A stretch of DNA of 64,000 nt from Bullera alba (Eukaryota > Basidiomycota > Tremellomycetes > Tremellales > Bulleraceae): NCBI GenBank assembly GCA_001600095.1, contig BCIX01000006.1, forward strand, positions 62,001 to 126,000, written 5' to 3'. The notes beneath the pieces are model-generated. The model was not told where the DNA came from. It saw only the letters and a list, made by a program, of their open reading frames with translations, and ran no database searches. A program made the translations under genes and the position numbers. This document shows, one piece after another, positions 10,977-22,732 of this stretch (the first letter of the stretch is position 1; each line of letters opens with the position of its first letter).

Positions 10977-12754
10977 AGTGTGGTGTTAGAGGAGGGGTAG
11001 TGTGTTGCTCGTAGAGATGGGGATGTTCTGGCTGCATCTTGATCTCTTGTATATCACTTTGCGGTGTCAGCAGTCCTCTGACCTCTGAAGGACGGATGAG
11101 AAGCTGAGGATCTCCCATGTTCGACGCTGACCCGAGGTGACACCTCTCAGAGTCCGAGCAGTGAGCCCTAGCCACCGGCCTAGCGTCCGGTGCGTGGACA
11201 AGAGGTACGACTTGCGCTTGGCATTGGAAGCAGACGAGCACGATTAGACAGCAGAGGCGTAGGCGTAGACGTGGGTGTAACGGTGTCATGCATACCTGTC
11301 CTTCTTCCGCTGTTCTATGAGCGTTCTTGCATCCGAAGAACGCTCCCGAACACGGGTGGTACCTTGGGGAAGACGTGCACGAGGTGAGTCACGACTAGTC
11401 ACGACTATTCGGCTCTGGCTTAATTGCGGTCTCAGCCTCCCAGGTAGATCCCATTCCCAGGGATGAGGGAGCTGGGTGCGACGTCCAGATTGACGACTCT
11501 CGAGAATAGTTGTCGGAGGTATTTCATTAGCTGAGTCATGAGTGAGGAGGAGTCAGGCCACTGCCCCGAGGCATGGAGAAGCATGCAGGGTCGAGGGACC
11601 CAGAACCTACCTGTAGATCCGGTCAGAAGGCTGGATGGCTGGATTGCTCTATCCAGCTGGATCTCCTGTCTCTGAGCGGTAAGCGGTGAGAAAGTCCAGA
11701 GATTTGTTACCGGATAGGTCTCGGATCTTCTGGAAGATCAGAAGATCGACGTTCTCAGGCACGACGCCAAGCCAAGTTAGCCAGGGTGACACTGGAGGAC
11801 AGAGGTAGATGGAGGGGTATTGCGGTTTGATGGATGCTCGGTAGTGGACTGTCGAGTGCCGAGTATCGGAGTATCAGCTGAGCAGGTCTTGCTTGCAGGA
11901 TGCAGGCCTCAGGCAGCCTGGACCATTGGTGGTAAAGTAGGTCGGAAGAACAAAGCAGGATCGTCCCGGACTCCCGAAACTCGTCGTGGCATACATTAAC
12001 ATGGCCTACCCTGGTCATGAGCCGTGGGGTGGCGTGGGGGACGGCTAGTACAAAATTCAATTACGGATCTCGCACTTCTGTCTTGCTCACGGGTCATGAG
12101 ACCAGATCATCAGGTGCGGAATTCGGATGCAAATGCCAACTGTAGGTCGGCTGCCGCGGGACTCGCTGGTGCTACACCATGAACAGCCATGAACCTCCAT
12201 GGATGGACTAACACTACACCCATTGTCCGGTCTGCGCTCCGTAGAAAACCTTACGATATGCAGGGCCATGCATAGATTACGAGTCAACTGGCACCAGCTG
12301 GCACCGCACCGGCGACGAATGACTACGAGGTGAGCAAGAGCTAGCCGTGTGGCTGTATAGCTTCGGGCTGTTTCGGGGTATGGTCCGTGATGTGCGATTC
12401 GATTTCGGTAGTGAGCGGTGCAGCGGCAAGTCTCTACAGGTTGTGGGATGAGGGTATACAGGGGTATACGATTATGATTGTTGACCAAGAGATCGCACTA
12501 CTCTGAGCCGGTACCCAGTAGACACTGCTAGAGCATAGAGAGAGCTGAGAGTGCTCTCAATCAGTGAAGCGATTGCAATGCCACGTGTCGGCTATTCGCC
12601 ACCCGCCAAGACACCCCCCGTCGCTCCGTGATTGCCGGAGATGACCCGCGTGCAACAGGTCGAACGAGATTCGCTCAAAAGTCTGTACAGTAGCTCGTCG
12701 TCTTGATCTCGGTCTTGGTGTTGAACACAACCTCAACGCAACAGCTCAAACAGG
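10977..12754. other. Long gene-poor intergenic region
   Basis: About 1.8 kb between the WSC gene (minus) and the oxygenase gene (plus). Frames up to about 200 codons occur antisense or beside the WSC start, but they show no protein family, no consistent splicing and proline/arginine-rich shadow composition. It contains one copy of a dispersed hairpin element (11,165-11,194). A GTCACGACTA direct repeat lies at about 11,384-11,407. It is probably a double promoter with decayed sequence. Confidence 0.45.
11165..11194. repeat. Dispersed GC-rich hairpin, copy 1
   Basis: Arms CACCGGCC (11,173-11,180) and GTCCGGTG (11,185-11,192) with a TAGC loop, one mismatch in the stem. The surrounding 29 nt match the copy at 13,023-13,052 except for one base. 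Confidence 0.7.
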
Positions 12755-14292
12755 ATGAACCTCCCGGTCGTCTCGCTCGACATCTACCTATCCGACCCAT
12801 CGGACCCGGCCGCTTTGGCCGAGGCTCAGAAAGCCGCCGAATCCTTGATACTCAACGGAGCGGTGATTGTGAAAGATGCCAGAGCGCCCAAGGAAGCCAA
12901 CGACCGATTCTTGGACCTGCTGGAGGATTACTTCCAGCAAGAGGAGGCCGCGCTCAAAGAGGACGAGAGGCCAGAGCTGGGCTATCAAGTTGTAAGTTCC
13001 AAGCCAAAGCACTCTGATCGGTGCCCTAGCCACCGGCCTAGCGGCCGGTGCGGGGATAGTGGGCTAACGGCGGGGGTTAGGGAGTGACATTGGAGAATAC
13101 CGAAAAGCCAAAGTGCTCGAGTGATGACGAGTGTCAAAGCGTGATTGCCATGTTGGAAGAGGGAGAGAGGCCATTGGATCTCTTAGGCCATAGTGCGGAT
13201 CCCAAGTGCCGGTGAGTACGCGACTGAGCGCCGGGGCTGAGACTTATGGTTGGAGTACTCTAGGTTCTTCCACAAGATGACGGAGAAACCGCCTTACGAG
13301 TCCAAATTCCCGATCTCGAGCGCACCGAATGTCACCCCAAAGGCCTTTGCGGGACGGTGGGAGAGGGGCATGAATGAGTGGGGAGGGTTCATGAAGCAGA
13401 GGTGAGTAGGCGCGAATGGAGGGACTTGCGCTGATGGTGCGATAGTGTCGAGGGTCTCGCGCAGATGGTAGCAGTGGGTTTAGGGCTGGAAAAGGACACT
13501 TTTATCGATGCGGGCAAATACGGGTGAGTCGCTGAGTTTTGATGGCCGCAGAGCTGATTGTGCTAGATCCCATTTGTTAGCGCCTACCGCTACGGATCTT
13601 GAGCGGTTCGGGAAGTTGGACGCGTGAGTAGGGACCGAGAAGTAGCAGTTGCTGAAGAGTCGTGTAGTATCTTTGCCGGCTTCCACACCGATCTCAACTT
13701 TTTGACCATTCACGGACAATCCCGATATCCCGGTCGTAAGTCCTGCAACGGGGTGTAAGCTCACACCCCAGTGCATGTCTGGGCGAGGAACACTGGAAAG
13801 AAGATAGCCGTCAAGATCCCAGAAGGATGTCTGCTCGTGCAAGCGGGTAAACAGCTCGAGTGGATGACTGGAGGATACATCAAAGCGGGCTTTCACGAGG
13901 TCGTCTGCACCCAGGCGACCCTAGATGTGAGTTTACCTATAGCTGTAATAGGACCACAGGCTTACATCTACAGGCGATGGCTCGACGAAAGTCGTCGCAT
14001 CCCGATCGTCCGCAGAACCGAATCTCATCAACATTCGTGAGTCCCCGCGCGAGCACCCACGCGTCGCGCTGACGCGTGACACATTTAGTTCTGGCATCTC
14101 TCCCCAGATCACCTCCTCAAGCCAGTACCGAAATTGCAGGCGGCGGCAGAACAGCGCTTCGGCCCGCAGAAAGACTACGGGGAGATGTACACGGGAGACC
14201 AAGTCAGGCGGTGAGTTCTCGTCACAAATGTCGCGTGTCACGCTGACGATCACAGGGAACTCGGTTTGATCGCCCTCATGGCGGCAGAGTGA
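12755..14292 (+). CDS. 2-oxoglutarate/Fe(II)-dependent oxygenase
   Basis: About ten short exons give roughly 360 residues. The fold is that of isopenicillin N synthase-like (clavaminate synthase-like) oxygenases, which couple 2-oxoglutarate decarboxylation to substrate oxidation. The iron ligands are visible: HTD in GFHTDLNFLTIHG near 13,690, and the distal His in a segment reading LEWMTGGYIKAGFHEVV near 13,870. They are followed by the NRISSTFFWHL strand carrying the Arg-x-Ser pair that binds 2-oxoglutarate. The N-terminus has the usual PVVSLDIYL opening and a GAVIV strand. It is a complete enzyme. The substrate cannot be told. The first intron (12,992-13,080) carries a perfect GC-rich hairpin. 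Start chosen at the first ATG that gives the family N-terminus. Confidence 0.8.
13023..13052. repeat. Dispersed GC-rich hairpin, copy 2 (in intron)
   Basis: A perfect inverted repeat, CACCGGCC (13,031-13,038), loop TAGC, GGCCGGTG (13,043-13,050), inside the first intron of the oxygenase gene. It is nearly identical to the intergenic copy at 11,165-11,194. Confidence 0.75.
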
Positions 14293-14764
14293 TGCACATG
14301 CTGTGCGGATCAGCACTGGATCTAGACTCGGCGTTGAAACAGCAGTGAGGAGGCGAAGAGTGCACGACGCGGAGCGCCAGCGCGCTAGCGACGGGAGCCT
14401 TGAAAAAGACCTGAAACCGACTGGCACCGGCTTAATTGCCCAGGTGGTCGATATCCAAATCCACCGTCGCGTCTTGATGGAGGACTGACCAGAGCATACT
14501 CACTGCATCACCAGCCCCTTGCATCCACAATATAACCATGCAAGAGGTGCTCTGGGCGGCCAAACATACGCCGGACGTGACGTCTGCGAGAGCAGTCAGC
14601 GTGTGCTGAACGACTAACGCTCACATACATAAACAAACGAGGTGAACACCTGCCCCGCCCCGTCCTGTCTTACAGGTCAAGGTATAGCCTCTAACTCGAG
14701 ACCGCGCTACGCAACTCGACCACCTGCTCCACCGACCAGCCAGTCGAGCTCGGTATTGGGCTAA
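14293..14764. other. Intergenic
   Basis: Separates two plus-strand genes. One short open frame is present, but no motif or splice continuity. The sequence from 14,600 on is pyrimidine-rich and probably is the promoter and leader of the next gene. Confidence 0.45.
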
Positions 14765-17700
14765 ATGGGCTACAGCTATACGGGTATGCCAACCCCACCA
14801 CGACGACTACCGACGCTATCACCCTCTTCAGCGCGATTACGCAGATTGGCCCCATCGCCAGTCAAGGTCGTTCCCATCACACCATTGATTCTCACCCCGC
14901 CTCGATTCCAGGACTCGTTCTACGACCCGACCACCTGCACTACCAAGGACGAGGCGCCGCGACAGTCTCTGGACGATCCATTCGAGTATGACTTTACGCC
15001 GTTGGAGAAAGTGGTAATCATGTCCAGCGACGCCAGAGGCGGAGGGGAGGAGAGGAGATACTTTGAATCGCCAAAGAGGACGAATCGGAATGCGTCTACC
15101 GACTCGAATGCGTCTGTGCCGCTGATCTTCGACTCTAGAGGTGATTTCGGCGTATTGGCAGAAAAGCACCGTCGGCTCATGACATCCCGCCGTGGATCGA
15201 CTACGGGCTTGGAACCCGATGTCCCGGAGGAAGAGGTGGACGAGTTTATGGCCCCGACGTCGGGCCCAGCAAGTGGATCGAGGGAGAGAGTGGTGTTTAG
15301 AGACGATGTGTTTTCAAGTTCGACACCAGTCGCCCAAAAGGAATCGAGCTACACTGCCGCCGACCTCCCCTCGTTCGAGTCGGACACTACGATATCGAGT
15401 CTGAAGCGCTCAGAGCCAATGACTCGCCTGGGACAACTGGAGAGAGAGGATTCCATCCCCGAATCCAACTACACGTTCGGTCGGCCATCCTCATCCGCCT
15501 TGGAGGACAGAAGACCAAGTGTGAGCTCGGTGGAGGACGATGATGGGTGGAGCTATACCCTATCAGCTTACGGCGACGAGGATGATTTGGCCGCCGCTAG
15601 GCGGATGTCGATCTTGTCTGATCGTCCGCCGGGTTCCTTCGATCAGCTCGACGACCACGCGAGTCGAGGTTCGAGCGCACCTACAACATCGGCCGCACAG
15701 ATACACCCTTATGCCGCAGCAAAGGTCCATAGGACCAGTACGTCCGCTTGGTCCGATTCTACCGCTTCCACCAGGACGGAACTCTTCACCCCAGACTACA
15801 CCGTCGCCCCGCTCCCAACGCACTGTCACCGTAAATCCCCCTTTGACGACTCTGCCGAGTCGCCAACGAGTACTCGACTCCGGTCGACAATCCCCCTTCC
15901 CCCCTCTCCACGGTCTGGATCCAGTCTAGGTCTAGTGGTTGGCCATGACGCAGAGAAGATCGACAACACGCCAAAGCAAACTCGCACTCTGCGACACTCG
16001 CTCTTGCTCAAATCCCCTCTTCCGGCTGAACCGATTGGCGAGACGCCCACGGCCCATTCTGCCAAACATCTCAATGTACAGGTCTCGGAGAAGAGGAAGA
16101 GTTCGGCTGGATCGAGCTCTACTACCTCGACAACGTCCTACCCCGAACACATAGTCAACGCCCTAAAGGCCATTGACAAGTCGACCACGTTGAGCCTATA
16201 CGTCGATCAGGTGAGTCCCCCAGGATATCCACGAGAGCTTGCCTAATCGTGTTTTTAGGAGGGGACTCGGGAGGTACAGACCACGCTCAAGTACATGAAG
16301 ATGCACAAACCGCAAGTATTTCGAAATCGCGAGATGAGGTCGCTAGAGGAGGCCGCGCTCTGGTGCGAGAGCCCGACGAGACCAGAGCCGTTCCAGCAGA
16401 CGGGGTGTATCGAATTTGGAATGGATCCCAAGGCGAGGGCAAAGTGGAACTTTCACCACGCGGTGAGTAGTAGCTGAAAGCTCACTGTGCATGTGCTGAC
16501 TGGATTAGGCGCTTGAAGGACTGCCTGTGCTGCGACGCTTGACTCTGAGTGGGGACGAGAAACACGACTACCTCTCCAGAGGGGCGACGCTCCAGATACG
16601 GGATACCGGAGTGTACGCGGTGTTTGGGCACGAGGACAAAGGCCGGATCGAGTGGAAATTCGAGTACCTCGTCCAACCGAGGATATCGGCTTCGACGGGC
16701 GAGGTCGTCCCGAATGAAAAGGTACGTCCCATGGCAAGTTTTGATGATGCGGAAACACTGCTGACTCGTATAGATCATCATCCCGCTAGGGTTCTACGTC
16801 TCGCCAAACTTTTTCAATCCGGACAGAGCGCTCAAATTGCACTTGCTCAACGTGTTCAAAAAGCAGCTCACGCCAAATATCGTTGCGGAAAAGGTCAAAC
16901 CGCCCCATATCGGGACACCCCCTGCTCAACCGTCCCAGCCCAGTCGACCAGCTACAGCTCAACCGACCGCAGTGCCTCCTACCGGTGGGAGCGGTGGTAG
17001 TGGCGGCAGTGGAGCGATGAGCAGGACGTTGAACACTATTGCCAAAGCGGTAACCGGTTCCCGGACGTCTACACCCTTGTCGATGGATAAGGATATACCG
17101 CCATTTGGCTCAAAGACGCCCTTGCTCCGAACGCACCCGTCCAAAGGGTCAGAAGACTACTCTACCCAGGTCGCGACCCCGGACTCGGTCAAATCGGACA
17201 AGAAGGGAGCGAGGAAGAGGGCGACTTCGCTCTTTTCTAGATCTAGACCATTCACTCCACCTGTCAATACGGACTTGCACCCCGTGCCCAAGTTGACCAC
17301 CAATCCCGGAATAGCGAGCACACCGCCGTTGGCGAGCAAAAAGTCGGCAATGTCACTCCGACAACGACCGCACACGGCACAGGGTCCCGTTCCGCCAATA
17401 CCACCGGCGGTCACTGGGACAATGGCAGCTGGCTCTCCACTTGGTCAACTGGCTCCAACGCCGTCCAAAGCACCGACCTCGAGGACGTTGGTGCCGATGA
17501 AATCAACACCCTCGCTCAAGCAACCTCGGTATAGACCGCACACGTCGGACGCTAATCCAATGCCCTTTGCCTCGCATCCGACGTACACCGCGAGCATGAC
17601 GCCAGACTCGGCTCTCCTCGCATATTCCGTCCGTCACTCGCTCGGCGCTCACACAGCGCTCAGTGCCAGTGCTGGCTCGGACAAGACGCAGCGAAGCCCC

Positions 17701-18141
17701 CATCCATTCTCCACGCACGTCACCGTTCGCAGACCCTCCACCGCCGGAGGAGGTACGGGTGATGGCAATCCGAAACTCTTTGGACATCTGCGAACGGGCT
17801 CCACCTCGAGAAGACTCAACCCACTCACCGCACGAGATCCCAATGTCCTCCATCGAGCGGACCTCGGAGTTGGATATGGCAGAGGGGGCAGTAACGACGC
17901 GGTCAAAGGCTCTCGCGTGGTCATAGGGCATAATGACCACATGGTGCGATACAACCCCCACGGAGGCTCAGCTCTGACTCCACCCCCGAGGTCAGACTCG
18001 GCGGAATCGCTCAAAGTGCCCTCTTGGCAAGGACAGAAGGGCGGCATGATATCGGCAGATGGAGGCGGAGGCTTGTCACCCGCGCCGAGACCAAGACCGG
18101 CTTTGCGCAAACGGCCTTCAACGGCGGACCCGAGGTCGTAA
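14765..18141 (+). CDS. Large hypothetical protein, conserved-looking core
   Basis: I do not recognise the family. Four exons (14,765-16,210; 16,259-16,462; 16,509-16,721; 16,774-18,141) join in frame to about 1,076 residues. The first 470 are disordered and rich in Ser, Pro, Arg and Asp. The middle, spread over exons 2 to 4, is a compact domain of about 160 residues. It contains SLEEAALWCESPTRPEPFQQTG, a DTGVYAVFGHEDKGRIEWKFEY stretch and PLGFYVSPNFFNPDRALKLHLL. The last 400 residues are again Ser/Pro/Gly-rich, with a Gly-Gly-Ser run near 17,000. There is no signal peptide or membrane span. The layout suggests a regulatory or scaffold protein. The gene ends 297 nt before the convergent Eaf7 gene. 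Confidence 0.6.
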
Positions 18142-18438
18142 CGGAGATAACTGATTAGATGTTATCAGTGGTCTGGAAGAGATCTATAGGACTGGATGGA
18201 CGGCGAGAGTATGAGTGAGGGCAATACGATTATTGTCATGATCGAACATCTATACAAATCAGTTCCAGGAGTACGAATTCCCAAAAGAGATGTCATGCAT
18301 CTCTACTTCAGCCCATCTATGACCTGGCGCTGCGATCCCCCTTGTACACGATGCACGTACAACCCGATCGTCTCCTTGTCTACCGTACACGATCACCGCC
18401 TTTTCCGTCTCCGATCGCCTCTCTGCGGAAGATTACTC

Positions 18439-19636
18439 TCAGCTGATGGGAACTAACGCATGGGATATTGGTGGACTCACTGTGCCCACGCCTTCATCAT
18501 CACTCTCACCGCTGCCCGCACGAGCCTTGCGCGCTTCATTGCTATCCCGCTTTCGCTTCTTCCCCCCGTCTTTATCCTTGGCGTCTCGCTCTCTGACCAT
18601 GCTCTTCCTCCGGGACTTTGGTATCTCCTCCTGACTCTCCTCGCTGAGTGAGCTAGACCGACTGCGATCCCTCCTCCCCCGGCGTTTACTACTCGAGCCG
18701 GTTCTCCCCTTGACTCCCGCCTTGGATTTGCCCGCTAGAGCGGCTAGAGACGGACGTCCCTTTCGCTTCGCTTTCGGCGTTGGTTCATCCTCTGATCCCT
18801 CGTCTTCACCTTGATCATCCTCGTCTTCACCCTCTTCATCTTCCTCCTCCTCGCCTTGACCTTCAGTCTCGTCGTCGTCGATAATGGATTTACGCCTGCT
18901 GCTGCGTTTACTCGGTCCAGGCATGTCCTCGTCTTCAATTGCTTCTTGCCGACTAAGCCTTCTCCGCTTTGGATCCTCTCCTTCTCCTTCTCTTTCCTCT
19001 TCCTCCTGCTCCTCTTCGTCGACACTCCCCTCCCCCTCTCGTTCGACTGTTGGCCGACCCTCGGCGTCGCGATCCGCTTCCGAGACAGAAGGTCTTCCCC
19101 TCCCCGAAGGCTTAGCCCTCGGCGTGGTCTCCGGCAGAGGACTCGACGACGTGAGAGGGGACAACGATCGTCTATCCCCTCCATCCGGTGATCCGGAGTT
19201 GGGCATAGACGACGAGCTCGATTGCTGCAGTCAAAGCCAAGATCAGTCATCACACCAGAGTGGAAAGGACCGCACTTGCCATCTCGTCCAGCAGGTCCAA
19301 GTTGTACAGCTGCGTGAGTCTGCCCCAGAGGTGCTCCACCTCGACCGTCACGTTGAGCCGTTTGTAAATCTCACTCTGGATCCTAATCAAGGACGCATCC
19401 CTCCCTCTCCCAACTACAGTTGCCGTTGCTTCATCAGCCAATCCCTTCGTGACGAAACGGAAGGACTGCCTGTACTCACTTGGTCGAGCCTCGGGTAATG
19501 CTCTGAACAGGGCAGTCTCACTAGTATAGCCAATCCCGTCAGCCTCCGCCGCTACAGATACTCAGAGCTAGCTAGCTCAGAGGCCGACTCACATCTGAAT
19601 ATCGCTCACTCCCTCCGCTTCCGGTGTGGCCGACAT
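18439..19636 (-). CDS. EAF7: NuA4 histone acetyltransferase subunit Eaf7
   Basis: Three exons (19,593-19,636; 19,280-19,520; 18,439-19,224) give 356 residues. The N-terminal 95 residues match the CT20/Eaf7 (MRGBP) family: IETALFRALPEARP, then RIQSEIYKRLN and HLWGRLTQLYNLDLLDEM. Eaf7 sits in the NuA4 complex (TINTIN module with Eaf3/MRG15 and Eaf5) and acts on chromatin. The rest is a long, charged, disordered tail with runs of Glu/Asp and Lys/Arg-Ser patches, much longer than the core. The second intron (19,225-19,279) appears to begin with GCAAGT, a GC-AG intron, because the only downstream GT would leave a 31-nt intron. The domain call is good; the exact splice at that intron is inferred. 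Confidence 0.75.
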
Positions 19637-20199
19637 GATGACCTCTCGACCTCTCTGCGCTTGTCGCTGACACTGCTTCGACTTTGAGTACTGGCGACTG
19701 GGTGGTTGTCGCTACAACCAGTCCGTAGATGGCACTTGGCACAACTCCGTCTATAGATGCAGTGAATTTTGAGCAAACTAAATGCGTGAGGCATGTGAGG
19801 TACGGTTGTTGTCAAGTTGTTGTTCCGAAAAGTCACTTTGCGTACGGTGACATGAACCACCTTGATATCCTCGGACCGCGCGCCGCCTCCACCACCATAC
19901 CACTACAGAGCCGGTCTCCTACGACTCTCGATCAATGCTTCTCGTAGCTCTCGTATGCACGCCGGGATGTAGCCCCGTGTCCTTCTTGCCCGGGCAACCA
20001 CGCACTCAAGTCACATCTGATTCATGATATTTCTATGCCGACGAGGGCTTGTACTTGACTACCGACCCGAACGGGTGATCGAGTCGAAAGAGAGTGAGAA
20101 CCTATATCTAAACCAAAACCAAAAGCCACAACTGGAATCATGCAAAAGCGATCATAAGAGATCTTCTAAAATCATCACCAAATCACCAAGTCCCCGTCA
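19637..20199. other. Intergenic between two minus-strand genes
   Basis: Upstream of Eaf7 and downstream of UDP-glucose dehydrogenase. AT-richer than the genes, with a run of A-rich sequence near 20,100-20,180 that may be the 3' untranslated region. No gene found. Confidence 0.45.
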
Positions 20200-22732
20200 C
20201 TACAGTCGGTCGCCGGTACCGATAGTGACGACGGAGAAACCAATCTTCTGGAGCTTCTTTCGGTCGAGCATGAGTCGACCACTACACAAATATCAGCAAA
20301 GCCCAGGTAGCGGTCGCGTTGGACTTACTCGAAGACGAATGCCGGTCTTGGGCAGTTGTCGTAGACTAAGGAGCGGATGTCAGTAGTTGCTACCGAGCCC
20401 TTTGAGCCAACGCACTCTTTTGCCAGTCGAGCTCCTTGAACTCGTCCCACTCGGTGCAGATGACAATAGCCTCGGCGTTCTTGCAGGCCTCCTCGACCGA
20501 CTGGCAGATGGTCATGTGGGGCTTGACTGTGGAGGGTCAGCTAACACTTTTTGGCTTCATATAGCTATACTCACTGGGCTCGGCTGGGATGGCTCCGTAG
20601 CTAGAAACTAATCAGCCGGCTGTTGTCAATCCGCGCTTGAGCTTTACTCACTCGGTCAGATCGAGCCAGATTTGCGACTCGGTCACCTGGGGGTCGTAGA
20701 CGCTAATTCGGGCCTTCTCCGACAGGAAGTGGTTGGCAATGGTGATGGAAGGGGACTCCCGTGCTGTAGGCCGGTCAGAATGGAAATCTTTGCTCAGACA
20801 TCCGCTTGACTCACTGTCACCAGTGTCCTTCTTGAACGCCCAACCGAGGATGGCAATCTTCTTGCCAGTGATGCTGCGAAAGGTCAGATGGGAAGTGCAA
20901 AGGCAGCTAGAGCGACTCACGTGTTGAAGAGCGTGTCCACGACCTTTCGGGCGAATCGGTCCTTCTGGTACTCGTTCTGGGCGCGTCAGTGATGCTGTCC
21001 CAGCCTCTCATACTGCTCAGCATACTCACCATCTCAACAACGGCCCTCCAGTACTTGGCGACCTCTGGCAGATGCAGCGACTCGGACAGGTAGACCAAGT
21101 TGAGGATATCCTTCTGGAAACACGATCCACCAAAGCCCTAACACTGGCTCAGCTAATCCTGTGAAAGCAGTATCAATGCGTCACTCACGACCGACGCCTT
21201 CAAGAACTTGGAGCCCATTCTCGAATCCTTGCCAACGGCGTAAGCGACCTCGTCGACGGCAGCACCGGTAGCCTCGCAGATAGCGGATAGTGCGTTGATC
21301 GACGAGATACGTTGAGCCAACATGGCGTTGGCGGCGAGCTTGGACAGCTCTGACGACCACAGACCGACGGTGAGGATTCGGTCGGTTGGGACCCAGTTGG
21401 CGTAGACGCCCATGAGCGACTTGCAGGCGTTCAATCCAGACTCGCTCTGCAGCGATCCAATGAGGACTCTGTCTGGGGCGAACAGGTCGGAGATGGCAGT
21501 TCCCTCGGCCAGGAACTCTGTAGTCGGGGTCAGCTTACATCGTACAATTCAGTTGCATCACTTGCCTGGGTTGGAAAGGATGTCAAAGGTGCATCCTGGC
21601 TTCGAGTTGGCCTCGAGGATGGTTCGCATGGCGCTGGACCCGGTCAGCAAAGTCACCAGCGGGAGGTGCAACACTCACTCAGCGGTCCTGCATGGCACTG
21701 TCGACTTTTCAACGACAATCTTGGAGGAGGTGGAGACCTCGGCGATTCGTCGAGTAGCCAGTTGAAGGTAGCTAGGGCGGGGTCAGCCACGTACTACAGG
21801 CGGGCCACTGTGAGCTCACTTCAAGTCGGCAGCGAAGCCAGCTCCGATACCAGACTTCTTGGTGGGCGTGTTGACCGAGACGAAGATGAGGCTGAGACGC
21901 GTCAGTCTGGTTCAATACTCGAACAATGTTTACTCACTCGGCGGCCTTGATGGCGGCATCAACGTCGGTGCTGAAGAAGAGGTTCTTTCCCCGGGCACCT
22001 TTGACGACCTCGTCGAGTCCTGGCTCGTAAATTGGGAGTTTGTCAGAGTTCCAGGCGTCGATTCGGGCCTGGTTCAGGTCGACAATGGTGACCTCGATAT
22101 GTGGGCTGAGAGCGGTCAGCGGCTGGACGGGGGGAGGCGGAAGGGAAGCCAGGTCGGAGGAAGGAAGGGGAAAAGAAGCTGCTCGCAAGGAGGGAGGGGG
22201 GAGGCCTCTGCACTCGTAGGTGTTGGCTCATTGGCGAGATAGCGGGGATGCAATGGAACAGCACGGTGCTCTTGCTGGAGATCCCGGTGGAGAGAAGGAC
22301 TGAAGAGTGGAAGAGGACAGATAATCGCGAGATGGATATGGGGAGATCGACCTTGAACTTTCAATTGAATCAAGATCTCACCATTTGGCAGCACTGGACG
22401 ACTTGATCAGCAATAGCCCTATACCTGGCCATGAGCCACATTGCGACTTACATGACAGCACAGGTTGGTCCACCTGCAAGTCGGGATTGTCAGCAGGGCA
22501 AAGGGATGGGACACAGTTGTTCCATTTGGGGGTGTACACGCACCGACGTAACCAGCACCGACTACGGTATCATCAGCACCAGCTCTCCATAATATGATAA
22601 GCCCAAGACGTCCGATACCATCGCAGCGAGTTGCGACGATAACAAGATCGTGCTCATCACACGCGAGGCCGCAAGGGTCGCTAGGGACATGTACTCACTA
22701 CAGCAGATCTTCTTGACTTCAATGGGAGCCAT
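20200..22732 (-). CDS. UGD1: UDP-glucose 6-dehydrogenase
   Basis: Oxidises UDP-glucose to UDP-glucuronate with two NAD+, in the cytosol; this feeds UDP-xylose and glucuronate for capsule and wall glycans in tremellomycetes. More than ten small exons give about 465 residues. It starts [11 protein letters not shown], continues with the GAGYVGGP dinucleotide motif assembled across splice sites, then [34 protein letters not shown], the catalytic [10 protein letters not shown] cysteine, and [15 protein letters not shown]. It ends GTGDRL. Two splicing oddities are fixed by these motifs. A 12-nt exon (22,382-22,393) sits beside a 276-nt intron (22,106-22,381). A GC-AG intron falls inside SNPEFLAEG near 21,500-21,550. 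Divergent from the Mpv17-like gene with a 1.3-kb gap. Confidence 0.92.

Noticed and set aside
12087..12488. 133-codon minus-strand ORF
   Set aside because: No motif, Cys/Arg-rich shadow-like composition, no splice partners.
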